Assembly: GCF_000313135.1 (NCBI RefSeq)
Contig: NW_004457669.1
Location: forward strand, 1 to 64,000
Direction of reading: 5' to 3'
Length of the DNA stretch: 64,000 nt
Source: Acanthamoeba castellanii str. Neff
Lineage: Eukaryota > Discosea > Longamoebia > Acanthamoebidae
Shown here: piece by piece, positions 1 through 9,832 of the stretch
Layout of the letters: every line of letters begins with the position of its first letter
How positions within the stretch are numbered: the first letter of the stretch is position 1
Notes under the pieces: model-generated
Told to the model about the DNA's origin: nothing
The model's database searches: none
Seen by the model: the letters and a program-made list of their open reading frames with translations, nothing else
Position numbers and translations under genes: made by a program

Positions 1-90
1 GGCTGACTCGTCAGAGCGTTCGTTTGTCATCTTGATTCCCGAGGAGCCCGGCGACCGCGTATGCGCGCCCTTGCTGCCACAACCACCCAT
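1..90 (-). CDS. N-terminal fragment of a probably myristoylated protein
   Basis: The gene starts at an ATG whose complement is at 88-90 and runs off the left edge, so only 30 residues are visible. They begin MGGCGSKG. Gly2 followed by Cys4 and Ser6 is the classic context for N-myristoylation plus palmitoylation, which would anchor the protein to a membrane. The rest is polar and Ser/Gly rich. No domain is visible, so the function is unknown. The start is at the edge of the initiator tRNA promoter region and is transcribed away from it. A longer frame on the same strand (11-217) is less convincing because it ignores this motif. Confidence 0.5.
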   Translation of the reverse strand, partial: MGGCGSKGAHTRSPGSSGIKMTNERSDESA

Positions 91-250
91 GATGTTCTCT
101 TCTTCTGTTCGCTCTAAATATCAGCCCCTTTAAAACCTGCCGAAGAAGGTACGCGGTACGCCACGCAACATAACTCACCGACCGCTGCCGACATGTTTTG
201 TTGGCCCGTTTTACCACCCGTTACCTTTCCTCCCCATCTCTTTTATGACA

Positions 251-322
251 AGCAGAGTGGCGCAGTGGAAGCGTGGTGGGCCCATAACCCACAGGTCGAT
301 GGATCGAAACCATCCTCTGCTA
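251..322 (+). tRNA. Initiator tRNA-Met (CAT), copy 1
   Basis: The 72-nt sequence folds as a complete cloverleaf. The acceptor stem pairs 251-257 with 315-321, and the anticodon loop is CCCATAA between GTGGG and CCCAC. Initiator identity is shown by the A1:U72 pair, the three G:C pairs of the anticodon stem and an A in place of T54 in the T loop (ATCGAAA). There is no intron and no encoded CCA. A run of five T at 328-332 is the expected RNA polymerase III terminator. An identical copy lies in inverted orientation at 1896-1967. Confidence 0.97.
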
Positions 323-327
323 ATTCC

Positions 328-332
328 TTTTT
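328..332 (+). terminator. RNA polymerase III T-run after initiator tRNA copy 1
   Basis: Five T on the coding strand, six bases past the end of the tRNA. The same ATTCC plus five T context follows copy 2 on the other strand. Confidence 0.75.
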
Positions 333-363
333 GCTTTACGACTTGATATGGGTGGTGTTACAA

Positions 364-1769
364 CTAGAAGAGAGAAAGAGTGCCTGAGCCGCCGATTGCG
401 TCCACGTAGGTGTAGGCCGGGTAGTGCGATGTGGAGGAGTTGAGCTTGGGAACGGCGGGAAGCGAGCCACTGATCAAGCCCCAGGCATCCACCACCACAG
501 GACCCGTCTTGGCAAAGGGTATGCGCGTCACTTGCCACTGTGACAGTGCGCCGGCGGCCCTCGTCGTGTGAGCAGTGGTGGTGGTTGGACGCCCGCATCG
601 TGCACGATTAAGTGAAGCGTACCTTGGCCTGAACGGTGCTGCCCGGTTGGAGGGTGCCGAGGTCGAGCGTGAGGCTGCCCTTGCTGAGCGGGAGGTTGGG
701 CGGCAGGGTTATGCGGGCGGTCACGTTCGTGGCCACGAAGGCAGCTACCGCCTTCTCCCCGGCGGTGACGGGGCAGAACGGCTCCGGGCAGGTGTAAGTG
801 ATGCTGGCGACCATCGTGGCAAGGTTGTTGCCCTCCTTGTGTTGCTCGATCTGCTCGCATTAACCCAAGAATCAACATTGTGCGACCTCACCCAACATAA
901 CGATGCGCGTCACGAAACAGAGACGGACCTGGATGCGCCACGGCGCGACGATGGCGGCAAAGTTGGGCGGGTAGGTGGCGTTGGCGAGGCGCTCGACGTA
1001 GGCCCACAGCCCACAGAAGACCTCGTAGGAGTACTCCACCTCGCGCGGCACGCCGTCCCGGTCCCACGGGTCGAGCAGCGTCACCCTGCGCGACCGGTCA
1101 TCGTACCCCACCAGCACCCGGTAGTGCCCTGCACTCACACGACACACGACACCACACACGACACGCGTCAGTACCACATTGACGACTCCCCCACGGGGAG
1201 GCGGCGCACGAGACACACCGTCGAACGGAACGTCGCCAAGCTCCATGAGAATGATGGCGGGAATGTCCTGTGCGATGGCGGCCTTGAGCTCGTCGAGCCA
1301 GCAGGTCATCCGTCGATGGCCAAAGGCGCCGAGGCCCAGCTGGTCGGGCCACCTCTTGCAGTCCCACCCGCGTGTGGGCGCCTGCTCGGGGAACTGGCGC
1401 CCTTGCGCCCCGCTCATGTGGCTGAACTGTCCGCCGCGCACCATGTCGCCGCTGAACGTGCCCAGGGCCTCGGAGGTGCGCAGGACGTCCATGATGGCCC
1501 TCTGATCCAGCTCCTCCCCCGTCGCGTGCCCCATCGCCATCCCTGCAGATATGTGTGGTGACGTCAGCACTCGAATACAAGCGACCAATACTGTAGCCGA
1601 GAAGAGGGGGAGGGGCACCAAAGGAAGCAGCCCCGCAGGAGTACTCGGTCAGCTGACGGTGGTAGGGGACGTTTTTGATTCGATGCGCCTCGGGAATACC
1701 GACCACCGATAGCGGAAGCGAGAGGCAGCCCAACAAGAAGACCGCCACAAGCACCAGGCTCTGCCGCAT
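364..1769 (-). CDS. Secreted C39-like cysteine peptidase family protein
   Basis: Exon 1 (1769-1619) encodes 50 residues with a clear signal peptide (MRQSLVLVAVFLLGCLSLPL) and then NVPYHRQLTEYSCGAAS. This holds the catalytic Cys and the oxyanion Gln of the C39/papain-like fold. The first intron (1618-1543) joins in frame to MAMGHATGEELDQ. Later exons carry HYRVLVGYDD (catalytic His region) and VTLLDPWDR (Asp). A Ser/Thr-rich C-terminal extension ends in GGSGTLSLF at a TAG (364-366). In bacteria this fold processes leader peptides. Here the product is more likely a secreted or lysosomal protease, which is an inference. The gene sits between two inverted initiator tRNA genes. Exon limits in the 3' half are uncertain. 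Confidence 0.75.
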
Positions 1770-1895
1770 CTTGAATCAGAATACAAACACCAGGACCACC
1801 GGAACTAAATTAAAATAAATCAATTTATATGTAGGAGTTTCTTTTATTGCTTCAGTCCGCTTGTGATTGGCCACACGAATAAAAGAAAAAGGAAT

Positions 1896-1967
1896 TAGCA
1901 GAGGATGGTTTCGATCCATCGACCTGTGGGTTATGGGCCCACCACGCTTCCACTGCGCCACTCTGCT
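1896..1967 (-). tRNA. Initiator tRNA-Met (CAT), copy 2
   Basis: This is the exact reverse complement of the tRNA at 251-322, with the same initiator features (A1:U72, GGG:CCC in the anticodon stem, A54). The identity extends ten bases past the gene into ATTCC and five T, ending at 1886. The 5' flanks of the two copies do not match. Transcription is toward the C39-like peptidase gene. Confidence 0.97.
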
Positions 1968-2121
1968 TTCCGGCGACAAATGCAGACAAAGTCAGGGGCG
2001 AGCGGTGTAGGACTCCGCCGAACATGTAGCGGGGCCGATGATCCTATGGTGGTTCGCCGATATTCTTGCGGTGGTGCCTGGCGTCTGGCGTGGTGGCCAA
2101 AGGCCTTCTTGATAGCACAAG

Positions 2122-4099
2122 ATGAAGCACATGACCCCACGCAGCCTGATGCCCAGCCGGCGAGCTGGTTCGTTGCGCCACACGACCTCACCCTCGTTTT
2201 CTCCCGCAACGCTGCTCTCCCTCCACCGGAGCAGCAGCTTCAGCCGAAGATGGAGCACCTTCAACAACGGGCTGGTCGAGGGCTTCCCCGGTGCTGTGGG
2301 CAACACCCCCCTCATCAAGTTGCGAGGATTGAGCGAGGAGACCGGGTGCGAGATCTTGGGCAAGGCCGAATTCATGAAGTACGCAACTCTTTTCCTCTCT
2401 TCATCAATTGAAGCCCATCTTCATCTTTGTCAATCTCCCTCCCCTATCCTAATATGCAGACTTTTAGGAAAAAGGAACAACATATTCGTTTATTAATATG
2501 TTGACGATATGTTGGGCAGCCCTGGCGGGAGTGTGAAAGACCGAGCGGCGCTGTACATTGTGCGCGATGCCGAAGAGAGGGGTCTCCTCACCAAGGGCGG
2601 CACCGTGGTGGAAGGAACCGCCGGCAACACCGGTAACACCACTTGCCCTTCTCCATCGTCTATCCAGTGCGTTCTGTCGTGTGCCACGTGTCTCAAGCGT
2701 GTCGTGTGTCGTGTGTGTGGTGTGTGTCGTGTCGTGCCCTGGCCAGGAATTGGTTTGGCGCACATCTGCAAGGCGCGAGGCTACAAGTGCAAGATATTCA
2801 TGCCCAACACGCAGTCGCAGGAGAAGATCGACCTCCTACGATCCCTCGGTGCCGGTACTTAACCCTCCCCCTTCTCCTCCTCTAGGGCTTCGTTGCTCAC
2901 TCACGCCGATTGACACAAACTCACATCTTCTCTCTCTCTCTCTCTCTCTTGCAGAGGTCATCCCCGTCCCCGCCGTGGCCTACGATGTACGTTCTTCTTC
3001 TTTCTTGGCCGCAGCACCATAATGTAAGGAAGAATGTACATCGTGTGGGCTAATGGTTTGACAATGTTGACAACGTCGTCGTCGTCGTCGCACCAGAATC
3101 CGGCCAATTACAACCACCAGGCGCGAGACTTTGCCCAGGCCACCCCGAACTGCGTGTGGACGGACCAGTTCGACAACGTGGCCAACCGCTACGGCCACTT
3201 CTCCACCACGGGACCCGAGATCTGGTTCCAGACGCAGCACAAAGTCGACGCCTTCACCTGCTCGGTACCGTCGCCTCCTTCCTCGTTCCCCAGTCCCAGT
3301 CCTAACGGCTCGGCGGGTGCGTCCAGACCGGTACAGGAGGGACCCTGGCCGGTGTCGGCCTCTTCCTCAAGCAAAAGAAGCCCTCCATCAAGATTATCCT
3401 AGCCGACCCTCCGGGATCCGTCCTCTATTCGTGCGTTCCCGTCATTGTGCCACGCACACGCGCACACCGCACACGCGCGCGACACGCACACGCACACGCA
3501 CGCGCGCACACCGGCCGACTCTGAGTGACTGACCGGTGAGCAACGCTGGGTACCTGGACAGGTACGTGAAGGAGGGGAAGTTGGAGCGAGAGGGCAGCTC
3601 GATCACGGAGGGCATCGGACAGGGCCGCATCACCAAGAACCTCAAGGACGCGCCGATCGACGACGCCATACAGATCCCCGACGAAGAAACAAGTGCGCAC
3701 CCCATTTAACCCCCACTTTTCGTGTTCGCCTTGGTGTGTCGCGCTCATCGACAGTGATCTGACCATAACTTTCTTCGTAGTGAGCATGTTCTTCCGCCTG
3801 CTGGACGAAGAGGGCCTGTTTGTGGGCGCGTCGGCTGCGCTCAATGTGGTGGCGGCCGTGAAGGTGGCCAAGAAACTGGGGCCTGGCCACACGGGTACCG
3901 CCTCCTGCCTCCCTTTCGTTCTGTATCGCCCAGCCCGCCCTTGTTGTTAAACTTTACGCTTTGCTTCTCCTCCGCAGTGGCGACGGTGCTGTGCGACGGT
4001 GCGCAGCGGTACTACTCGCGGCTGCTCAACAAAAAGTGGCTCGACGAGAAGAAGCTCCTCCACACCCTTCCTGACAAGTACCTCCAATTCCTCCATTGA
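2122..4099 (+). CDS. Cysteine synthase family PLP enzyme, probably mitochondrial
   Basis: The protein begins with about 45 residues rich in Arg and Ser and lacking acidic residues ([20 protein letters not shown]), a typical mitochondrial leader. It then follows the fold-type II PLP family: [24 protein letters not shown] with the Schiff-base Lys, [27 protein letters not shown] (phosphate loop) and [12 protein letters not shown]. It resembles the fungal Cys12/MCY1 branch that makes cysteine from O-acetylserine and sulfide. Traced exons are 2122-2378, 2520-2632, 2747-2854, 2955-2986 and 3097 onward, with several more. The last exon can read through to TGA at 4097-4099. It may instead splice at GTACCT (4078) to an exon ending at 4248. 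Confidence 0.88.
2928..2949 (+). repeat. (TC)n microsatellite forming an intron polypyrimidine tract
   Basis: An uninterrupted TC dinucleotide run lies directly before the acceptor TTGCAG of the third cysteine-synthase intron. It serves as the polypyrimidine tract. A similar run sits at about 18590-18610 in an intron of the RBM26/27-like gene. Confidence 0.7.
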
Positions 4100-4225
4100 A
4101 CAGCATCAACTGCACCACCACCAACAACAACAGACGGCCATCCAAGCTTGTTGAAAGAGTTATCGTTCCTACGGTTGTCTTTTTCAGCCTTGGCGTAGGC
4201 GGTCGCTTGACTAACGGGGACGGAC

Positions 4226-7200
4226 TTAGTTGCCGGTGGAGACGGTGATCATCTTGAACTTGTGCGAGGGCTTGTGGGAAGTGTTGGTGGCCGGTGGCGG
4301 CGCGCAGTCGTGGTGACAGCTCTCGCACAGGTCGTAGTTAAGGCACGACGTGCACTTGTACACCACCGGCTTGATCGGGAACAGCGCACAGACCGCACTG
4401 TTTTTTTGTTGATCGTTCAGTTTGGTGTTCGTTGTCATTCGCACTCCACCGAAGAAATCAACACAACCATTAGGTACCATTTGAACTGGTCGTAGTTGCT
4501 GCTATCGACGATGATGTCCATGTTGTGGTTCGCCTTGTGGTTGCGCGGCTCCTTGCGCAGGAAGAAGCACTTTTGGCCTGTCGTTTGGAGGCAACAACAA
4601 CAAACACGCGTGGTGGCGTTAGCCGCACACTTGTCCCTCGGAGGGAGCCGGCGAGGATGAGGGTCGTACACAAGGAGAGTCCGTTGCACGCCAGGCACAC
4701 GAAGCGATAGCCGATGATGGGCTTGGTCATGCAGCCCAAGCAGCGGTACTCGTGGTGCACGGGGAGGCCTCCAGCGAGATCCGGCATCTGGCAGGCGAAG
4801 CGCGCTATGAGCGTGCAACCGACGAAACCAACGCAACGCAACGCAAAGCAAAGCGAAGCAAAAAGGGGCGCAAGCGCGTTACCTCAATCACGTCGAACTT
4901 GTGGTCCACGCTGTGGGTGTCCTTGAGATGTGCAGGAAGGGTCTTCTTATCGTAACACACTGCGCAGACGCGGGAGAGTGAGAAACAAAACAACAAACAC
5001 GAATGGAGGTCATTGGGCGTCAGGTTCGTAGCGTACGTTCGCACAGATCGCAGTCGTCGCATTGGGTGCAGTGGAAACGGAGACCCCACAAGGGCTTGGT
5101 CTCACAGCCGTCGCCTGTGTGCCGATCAGTGCACAGGTACTCGAGCGTTAGCGACTCTTCGTGGGTGTGGACAGTGTCACTGTGTCACCCATGGGTGAGA
5201 GCCGTACAGGCAAAGTACTGGTGGAAGGCCATCTCGGCCATGACGTTCTCGATCTCGAAGTACTGCTCGGGGCTTCCGCCCGACTTTTGGTAGCACGCCG
5301 CGCACAGGTCCGAGTCCGCCACGGTGCGCGACTTGTACCGCGTCTTGCCGGTGGGGATGGAGCCGTTGCACATGTCGCATCGAATCAAGTCGTGGTCCCA
5401 ATCGTAATACTGCGCGCGAAGAACAACGCATGGTGCGTGAGACAGTCCTTCGACGTACGAGGCGAAGAGGAAACGCGTTGTGGTGGGTGGGTGGGTGGTG
5501 GTGGTGGTCGGTACCTCGCCCAACTGGTTGCCGAGGGACAGCCACCCGGGGCGCATGTTGTGGTTCCGGGCAAAGATCTCCACCTTGCGCCCGCCGGGCA
5601 CCATCCTCTCGATGATGTGGTACAGCTGGTCGGGCTTGCGCGACTTCTCCCTGATCTCGGCAAACAGCAAATCGTTCGACGTCTGCGTTGTGCGCGCCAA
5701 GCACAGAGAACGCGATAGCGGCCAATCAGTTGATGTGACGTTGACGCCGGCTGAGCGGTGGTGACGGACACGAACGGACCTTGGAAATGAACTCCAGACT
5801 CTTGCCCTTGGCGTCGTACTTGACACCCACCAGGCAAATCTCTGACGAGTGGAGGAAGTAGTAGCCCTGCGAGATGGCGATGTTGCCGCTGGCGGTCTTC
5901 TTGACCCATGTGATCTGATCGAATCACAGAGTAGTAGTAGTAGTAGTAGGAGAGTAGCAGTGTCAGCGTAATGGCTCAAGTTCGGAGGAGAATAGAGAGC
6001 GAGAAGGGAGGAGTATACCCTATCAACATAGGTGTAGCCCCACTTCTGGAGGCACTTGAAGCCGAACTCGATCTGGGAGTTGATGACCCACAGGAAGATG
6101 AAGCCCTTGTCCGACAGACACCCCACGTCGATATCGATGATCTCGTCGTTGGACATGGTACCGTAGCTGAGTCCCCATTTGCCTGGTTGGCACGAAGCAA
6201 AAACGAGGTGAGGCTCAAACGACTACGACCACCACTCTCTGACGGCTGTACTGTACGTACTGTTGTTGAACATGGTCTTCTCATTGCTGATGAGCTGGTT
6301 GCCCTTGATGCGCCACGGCGGATCGATGAGGATGGCATCGAACTTGCCCAGCGAAGCCAAGTTGTAGTACCGCAGGTCGCAGTTGATGAACGTACGATCG
6401 GCCCAACTGTACGCTTCCTGCGCGGGGGGGGTCGGGGTGGTGATCAGCATAATTATTCCTGCGTGTCGGGCGGGCGGTGGGTCGCTTTGTTATGCGCATG
6501 GGTACCTTGTAGTAGCCCGATGTCACGCTCTTGCCCTCCTTGATGAGGGTCTTGTCGATCACCGCCTTCGTTGAGTCGAGCTTGAGCGTGGCCAGAGGCA
6601 GCTCGTCCCTGGGTACACGCACGTCCGAGATGAGCACGAAGATCGAGGAGTAGAACCGCGGTAGCCCCCCCCCCCAACAGAAAAGAAAAACACGTACGGG
6701 CGATTGAAGTCCTCGACCTCAAATCGCTTTCGCTTCTCGCCCTTCGAGTCCTCGCCCTTTGTGCCGCCGAGCAGTTCGGCGTCCAGCGCCATGATCTCGT
6801 CCTCGAGGCTGGTGTCGGCAGCCGAGGCGTACCCACTTTCCGCACTCTTCCTGCCACTCCGCGTCCGACCTCTCGTCACCGCTTTCTCCTCGCTGGGCGA
6901 TGCCGCGGGCAGCGCCGTCTGGGTCTCTGCGCCAATCAAACAACAAACGAGGTTAGACCACGTAGCAGCAATCGCCGATCGGCAGAGTCGGGGGAATAGT
7001 GGCGGTACCTCGACAAGGGCATCCGCCCTCCTTCTCCCTGCGGTAGTGGTCCTCGTTCCCCCATTTACAGTCCAAAATTGAGCAGAACTCGCACCCGGTC
7101 TCTCGTCCGTTTGTACATTCCCGTCGGTGTAGTTCCTCCAGCTTCCTCAGTTGGGCCAGCGCGGCGACGGACGGACCGCCGCCGCCGGCGGTGGGTGCCG

Positions 7201-9090
7201 CAGGAGATAGAAGCGGCGAGGTCGGGAGTGTCGAAGGGGATGTCGTCGTCGAGGTGTAGGCTGTCGGGTCGTCCATGGGCATCGCGAGCTCGTCCTGTTG
7301 GCTCCGCCTGCCACTCTTTCTCGTTCCCGTCGTCTTCCCCGCCGCTCCTCCGCTGCTTCGACCTTTGCGCTGGCCCTTGGCCGCAGCCGTCTTCCCCTTG
7401 GCCTTCCCCTTCGCACGGCCCTTGGTCGTCGAAGCCTTGCCTCGGCCGCCCTTTCCGCCCTTGGCCGATGGCGCCGGCGCTCCAGCCTCCACGTACTCGT
7501 CTTCGCTGTCCTCTTCTTCCTCCTCCTTTTCGTCGTCAAGCTCGAGGTAGCCATACGGCAGCTGCTCTTCGACCACCACCGCCGGCAGCGCATCGTTGTG
7601 AGCATCCGCCTGTGGCGATCTATCTTGACCAGCCGCCTCCGTCATGGAGAGTCCAACGACCTCTTGCTTCGTCTCCTCAAGAGGTTCTTCTCTGCTCTTC
7701 GGTTGCGACGGCGGCGCTGCTGTAGCCGCTTCGTGCTTTACCTTCTCTTCGCCAACTGGGATCTGCTGGTTCAGCTTGGCCTCCTGCTGGATCTTGTCCT
7801 GCTCCTCCTGCAGCAAGTCGGCCAGCTTGTCCCACTCCTGCCGCACCTGCAGCGAGAGACGCGTGAGCGCTCATGTCTCAACTCGCTCATCTGTTCTCGC
7901 CCGATCGGCCCTAAGAAAGTAGTTGTACCTCTTCGTCTTCGGGTTGAGATTCGATTGACCCGAGCACGGCATCGGTAGCCGTATCGGAGGACAGGGCGAT
8001 CGAAAAGAAGTCTTCCGCTGCGAGGATGTTGTCATCGTTGCCTGGCGCGTTGATGATGTCGTTGATGGAGAGCGAGCTGACCTCGGCGAGAGGTGGCGGC
8101 GCTGACGAGGCCGGGCCAGAGGCGAGCAGCGTCGCGATCGACATCTTCTGCAGAGAGGCGTCCGTCGGGGTGTCCACAGCCGCCATCGCCATCGGCGTTT
8201 GAGGCGATTCACCTGCAGAAACGGCCGTAGACCGTTGAGCCAGCCCTGCAGCTTCACGTTGGCTGTGGTGGCCGCTTCTCTCCGCTTCGAGTCGCATTCG
8301 CTTGAGCTCGTGGGCTGTGACTGGCTCGAGCGCCGGAGGGCACACGACATCGTCGCCTTGACGGATTTGCCCATCTTCGCCACCAAGAGTGGTCGGCGTC
8401 GGATAGCTCGTGTGTTCTGCGCACAAAGCACCACAACGTAGCGAAGAGATGGAGAACAGTCAGTCTACATGGCTTGCGTGTAAAGTGGCCGCGGGCAAGT
8501 GTGAAGAGAAGGAGCAAATAACACGCATGTGGATATTCTTGCTACCTTCCTTTTATCTAGCTTGCCTTTTAAGGATGAGATTAAATGCTTAAAAAATGTA
8601 AAGATGCACGCGTGTCTGTGTAGATGTAAAGACATAGAAACAAAATGGCATTTCCAATAAATAATAAATGACAAGAAACATCATACAAATATTTATCATA
8701 AAAAAATGAAGGGGCGCTACACGTACGGATGATGTCGAAGACGTTCTCCGGAGCCCACTCGGTGGGCACCACCTTCCTCCGCTTGCGGTCCTGCAGGGTG
8801 GCAGCCTTGGCACCTCCCTTCTTTGTGCTGGAGCCCTTCTTCGTCTTGGGCTTAGATGTCGATTTGTTGGGCGGGCTCTCTCCTAACAAAACTGCCTCGT
8901 TGTAGGTCGAGGGCGAAGCCCTCTGCCTTCTTGACCTCGTCTCCATCTGCGGCAGTTGAGGCGATTTGAGAGGGTCATCTCCACCCCCTTGCAGCTGCTG
9001 CAATCCGATCTCCGTTTCCTCATCCACTTCAGCCGAAGAGGACGAAATGGGTGATTTTCCATTCGATTGGACCTCCTCAGGAGGTTCCAT
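4226..9090 (-). CDS. MT-A70 adenine-N6 methyltransferase with C-terminal ZZ-type zinc fingers
   Basis: The start ATG is at 9090. The N-terminal half is low-complexity, with acidic stretches and KGKAKGK-type basic runs. A Cys/His cluster follows (ECTNGRETGCEFC, GGCPC). The catalytic domain (about 5500-6450) has FDAILIDPPWRIKGNQ with the DPPW motif, DKGFIFLWVINSQIEFGF, SQGYYFLHSSEICLVGVKY and RPGWLSLGNQL. It would transfer methyl from SAM to adenine N6. After it come several CxxC modules resembling ZZ fingers: IRCDMCNGSIPTG...DLCAACY, then CETKPLWGLRFHCTQC...CDLC, CLGCMTKPIIGYRFVCLAC, and CTSCLNYDLCESCHHDC. The stop is at 4226-4228. DPPW suggests an active METTL3-like or AMT1/MTA1-like enzyme rather than METTL14. 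Whether the substrate is RNA or DNA cannot be decided here. Length is roughly 1,000 residues. Confidence 0.85.
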
Positions 9091-9832
9091 CTTCGAATCG
9101 GCTCGCCTGCTGGTAGAATCTTTCGATGATCAGAAGTGGATGTAGATGCAACCGCGAGATGTGGTTTTACGCCGCGCTCCCAATGGGAATCAGTCGTCTG
9201 CCGATCTTGCACCTGAAGGATCTCACTCGTGCGCGGTGGAGGACAACAACGGGGCTTGTGCTTGGTGTGCTGGCGGGTGTCACACTACCCCACCGTTGCC
9301 TTTCTCTTCTTGTTTCGGACTTGCCGGCGAACAACTTTCCTCCTTGCAAAGCAGCCAATTTTCTGATTTTTGATTGGGCGCTTCACCCAGCAACCGTCGT
9401 CCGGGAAGGTCATCGTATCCTAAGATCCGCACAACCTGACCAGACTGCGTCCCGCAAATTGTCTACGTTGTCGACATTCGAGATGACGAAGGTCGGAATG
9501 CATTCCAAGAGGAGTCCACGTAAATTTCGAATGGAATGCACTGTGCGTTTTGGTGGCCACCCGATGGCGCGGGCTGCTTGTGGTGGTTCTGGGTGCAAAC
9601 AGGAGGGAAATGCACACCCGTGGCGGGGGCTCAAGCTACAACTACATGTCATGCTGGTGTGGCTGCAAAGTCCGCCCTCTGGTCCCTCTTGTTATAACAT
9701 TTATGAGAGTTAGAGATATCCGCTAGACTGGGAACGAGAAGGACGAAGAACAAGACGTAGAGAGGAGAAGAACCCCAGTAGAATAAGCAAGAATAAGAAC
9801 AAGAAACAATACTATACAACACAGAAGTGGCC
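9091..9832. promoter_or_regulatory. Shared divergent promoter region between the MT-A70 and F-box genes
   Basis: About 740 bp lies between two divergent ATGs. It contains a 195-codon open frame (9126-9713, +) with no recognisable domain and codon use unlike the neighbours, which I treat as chance. No clear TATA box or repeated motif was seen. The last 120 bp before 9833 is A-rich, as in a 5' UTR. Confidence 0.35.

Noticed and set aside
11..217. Minus-strand frame of 68 codons at the left edge
   Set aside because: The other frame starting at 90 gives a clean acylation motif.
575..1561. Plus-strand frame of 328 codons
   Set aside because: It lies opposite the C39-like peptidase exons, where the minus strand has a signal peptide, catalytic motifs and in-phase splices.
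7078..7978. Plus-strand Arg/Ser/Pro-rich frames
   Set aside because: They are complementary to the low-complexity basic and acidic exon of the MT-A70 gene.
9126..9713. Plus-strand frame of 195 codons in the divergent promoter
   Set aside because: No domain, codon use unlike neighbouring genes, and it spans the only space for two promoters.
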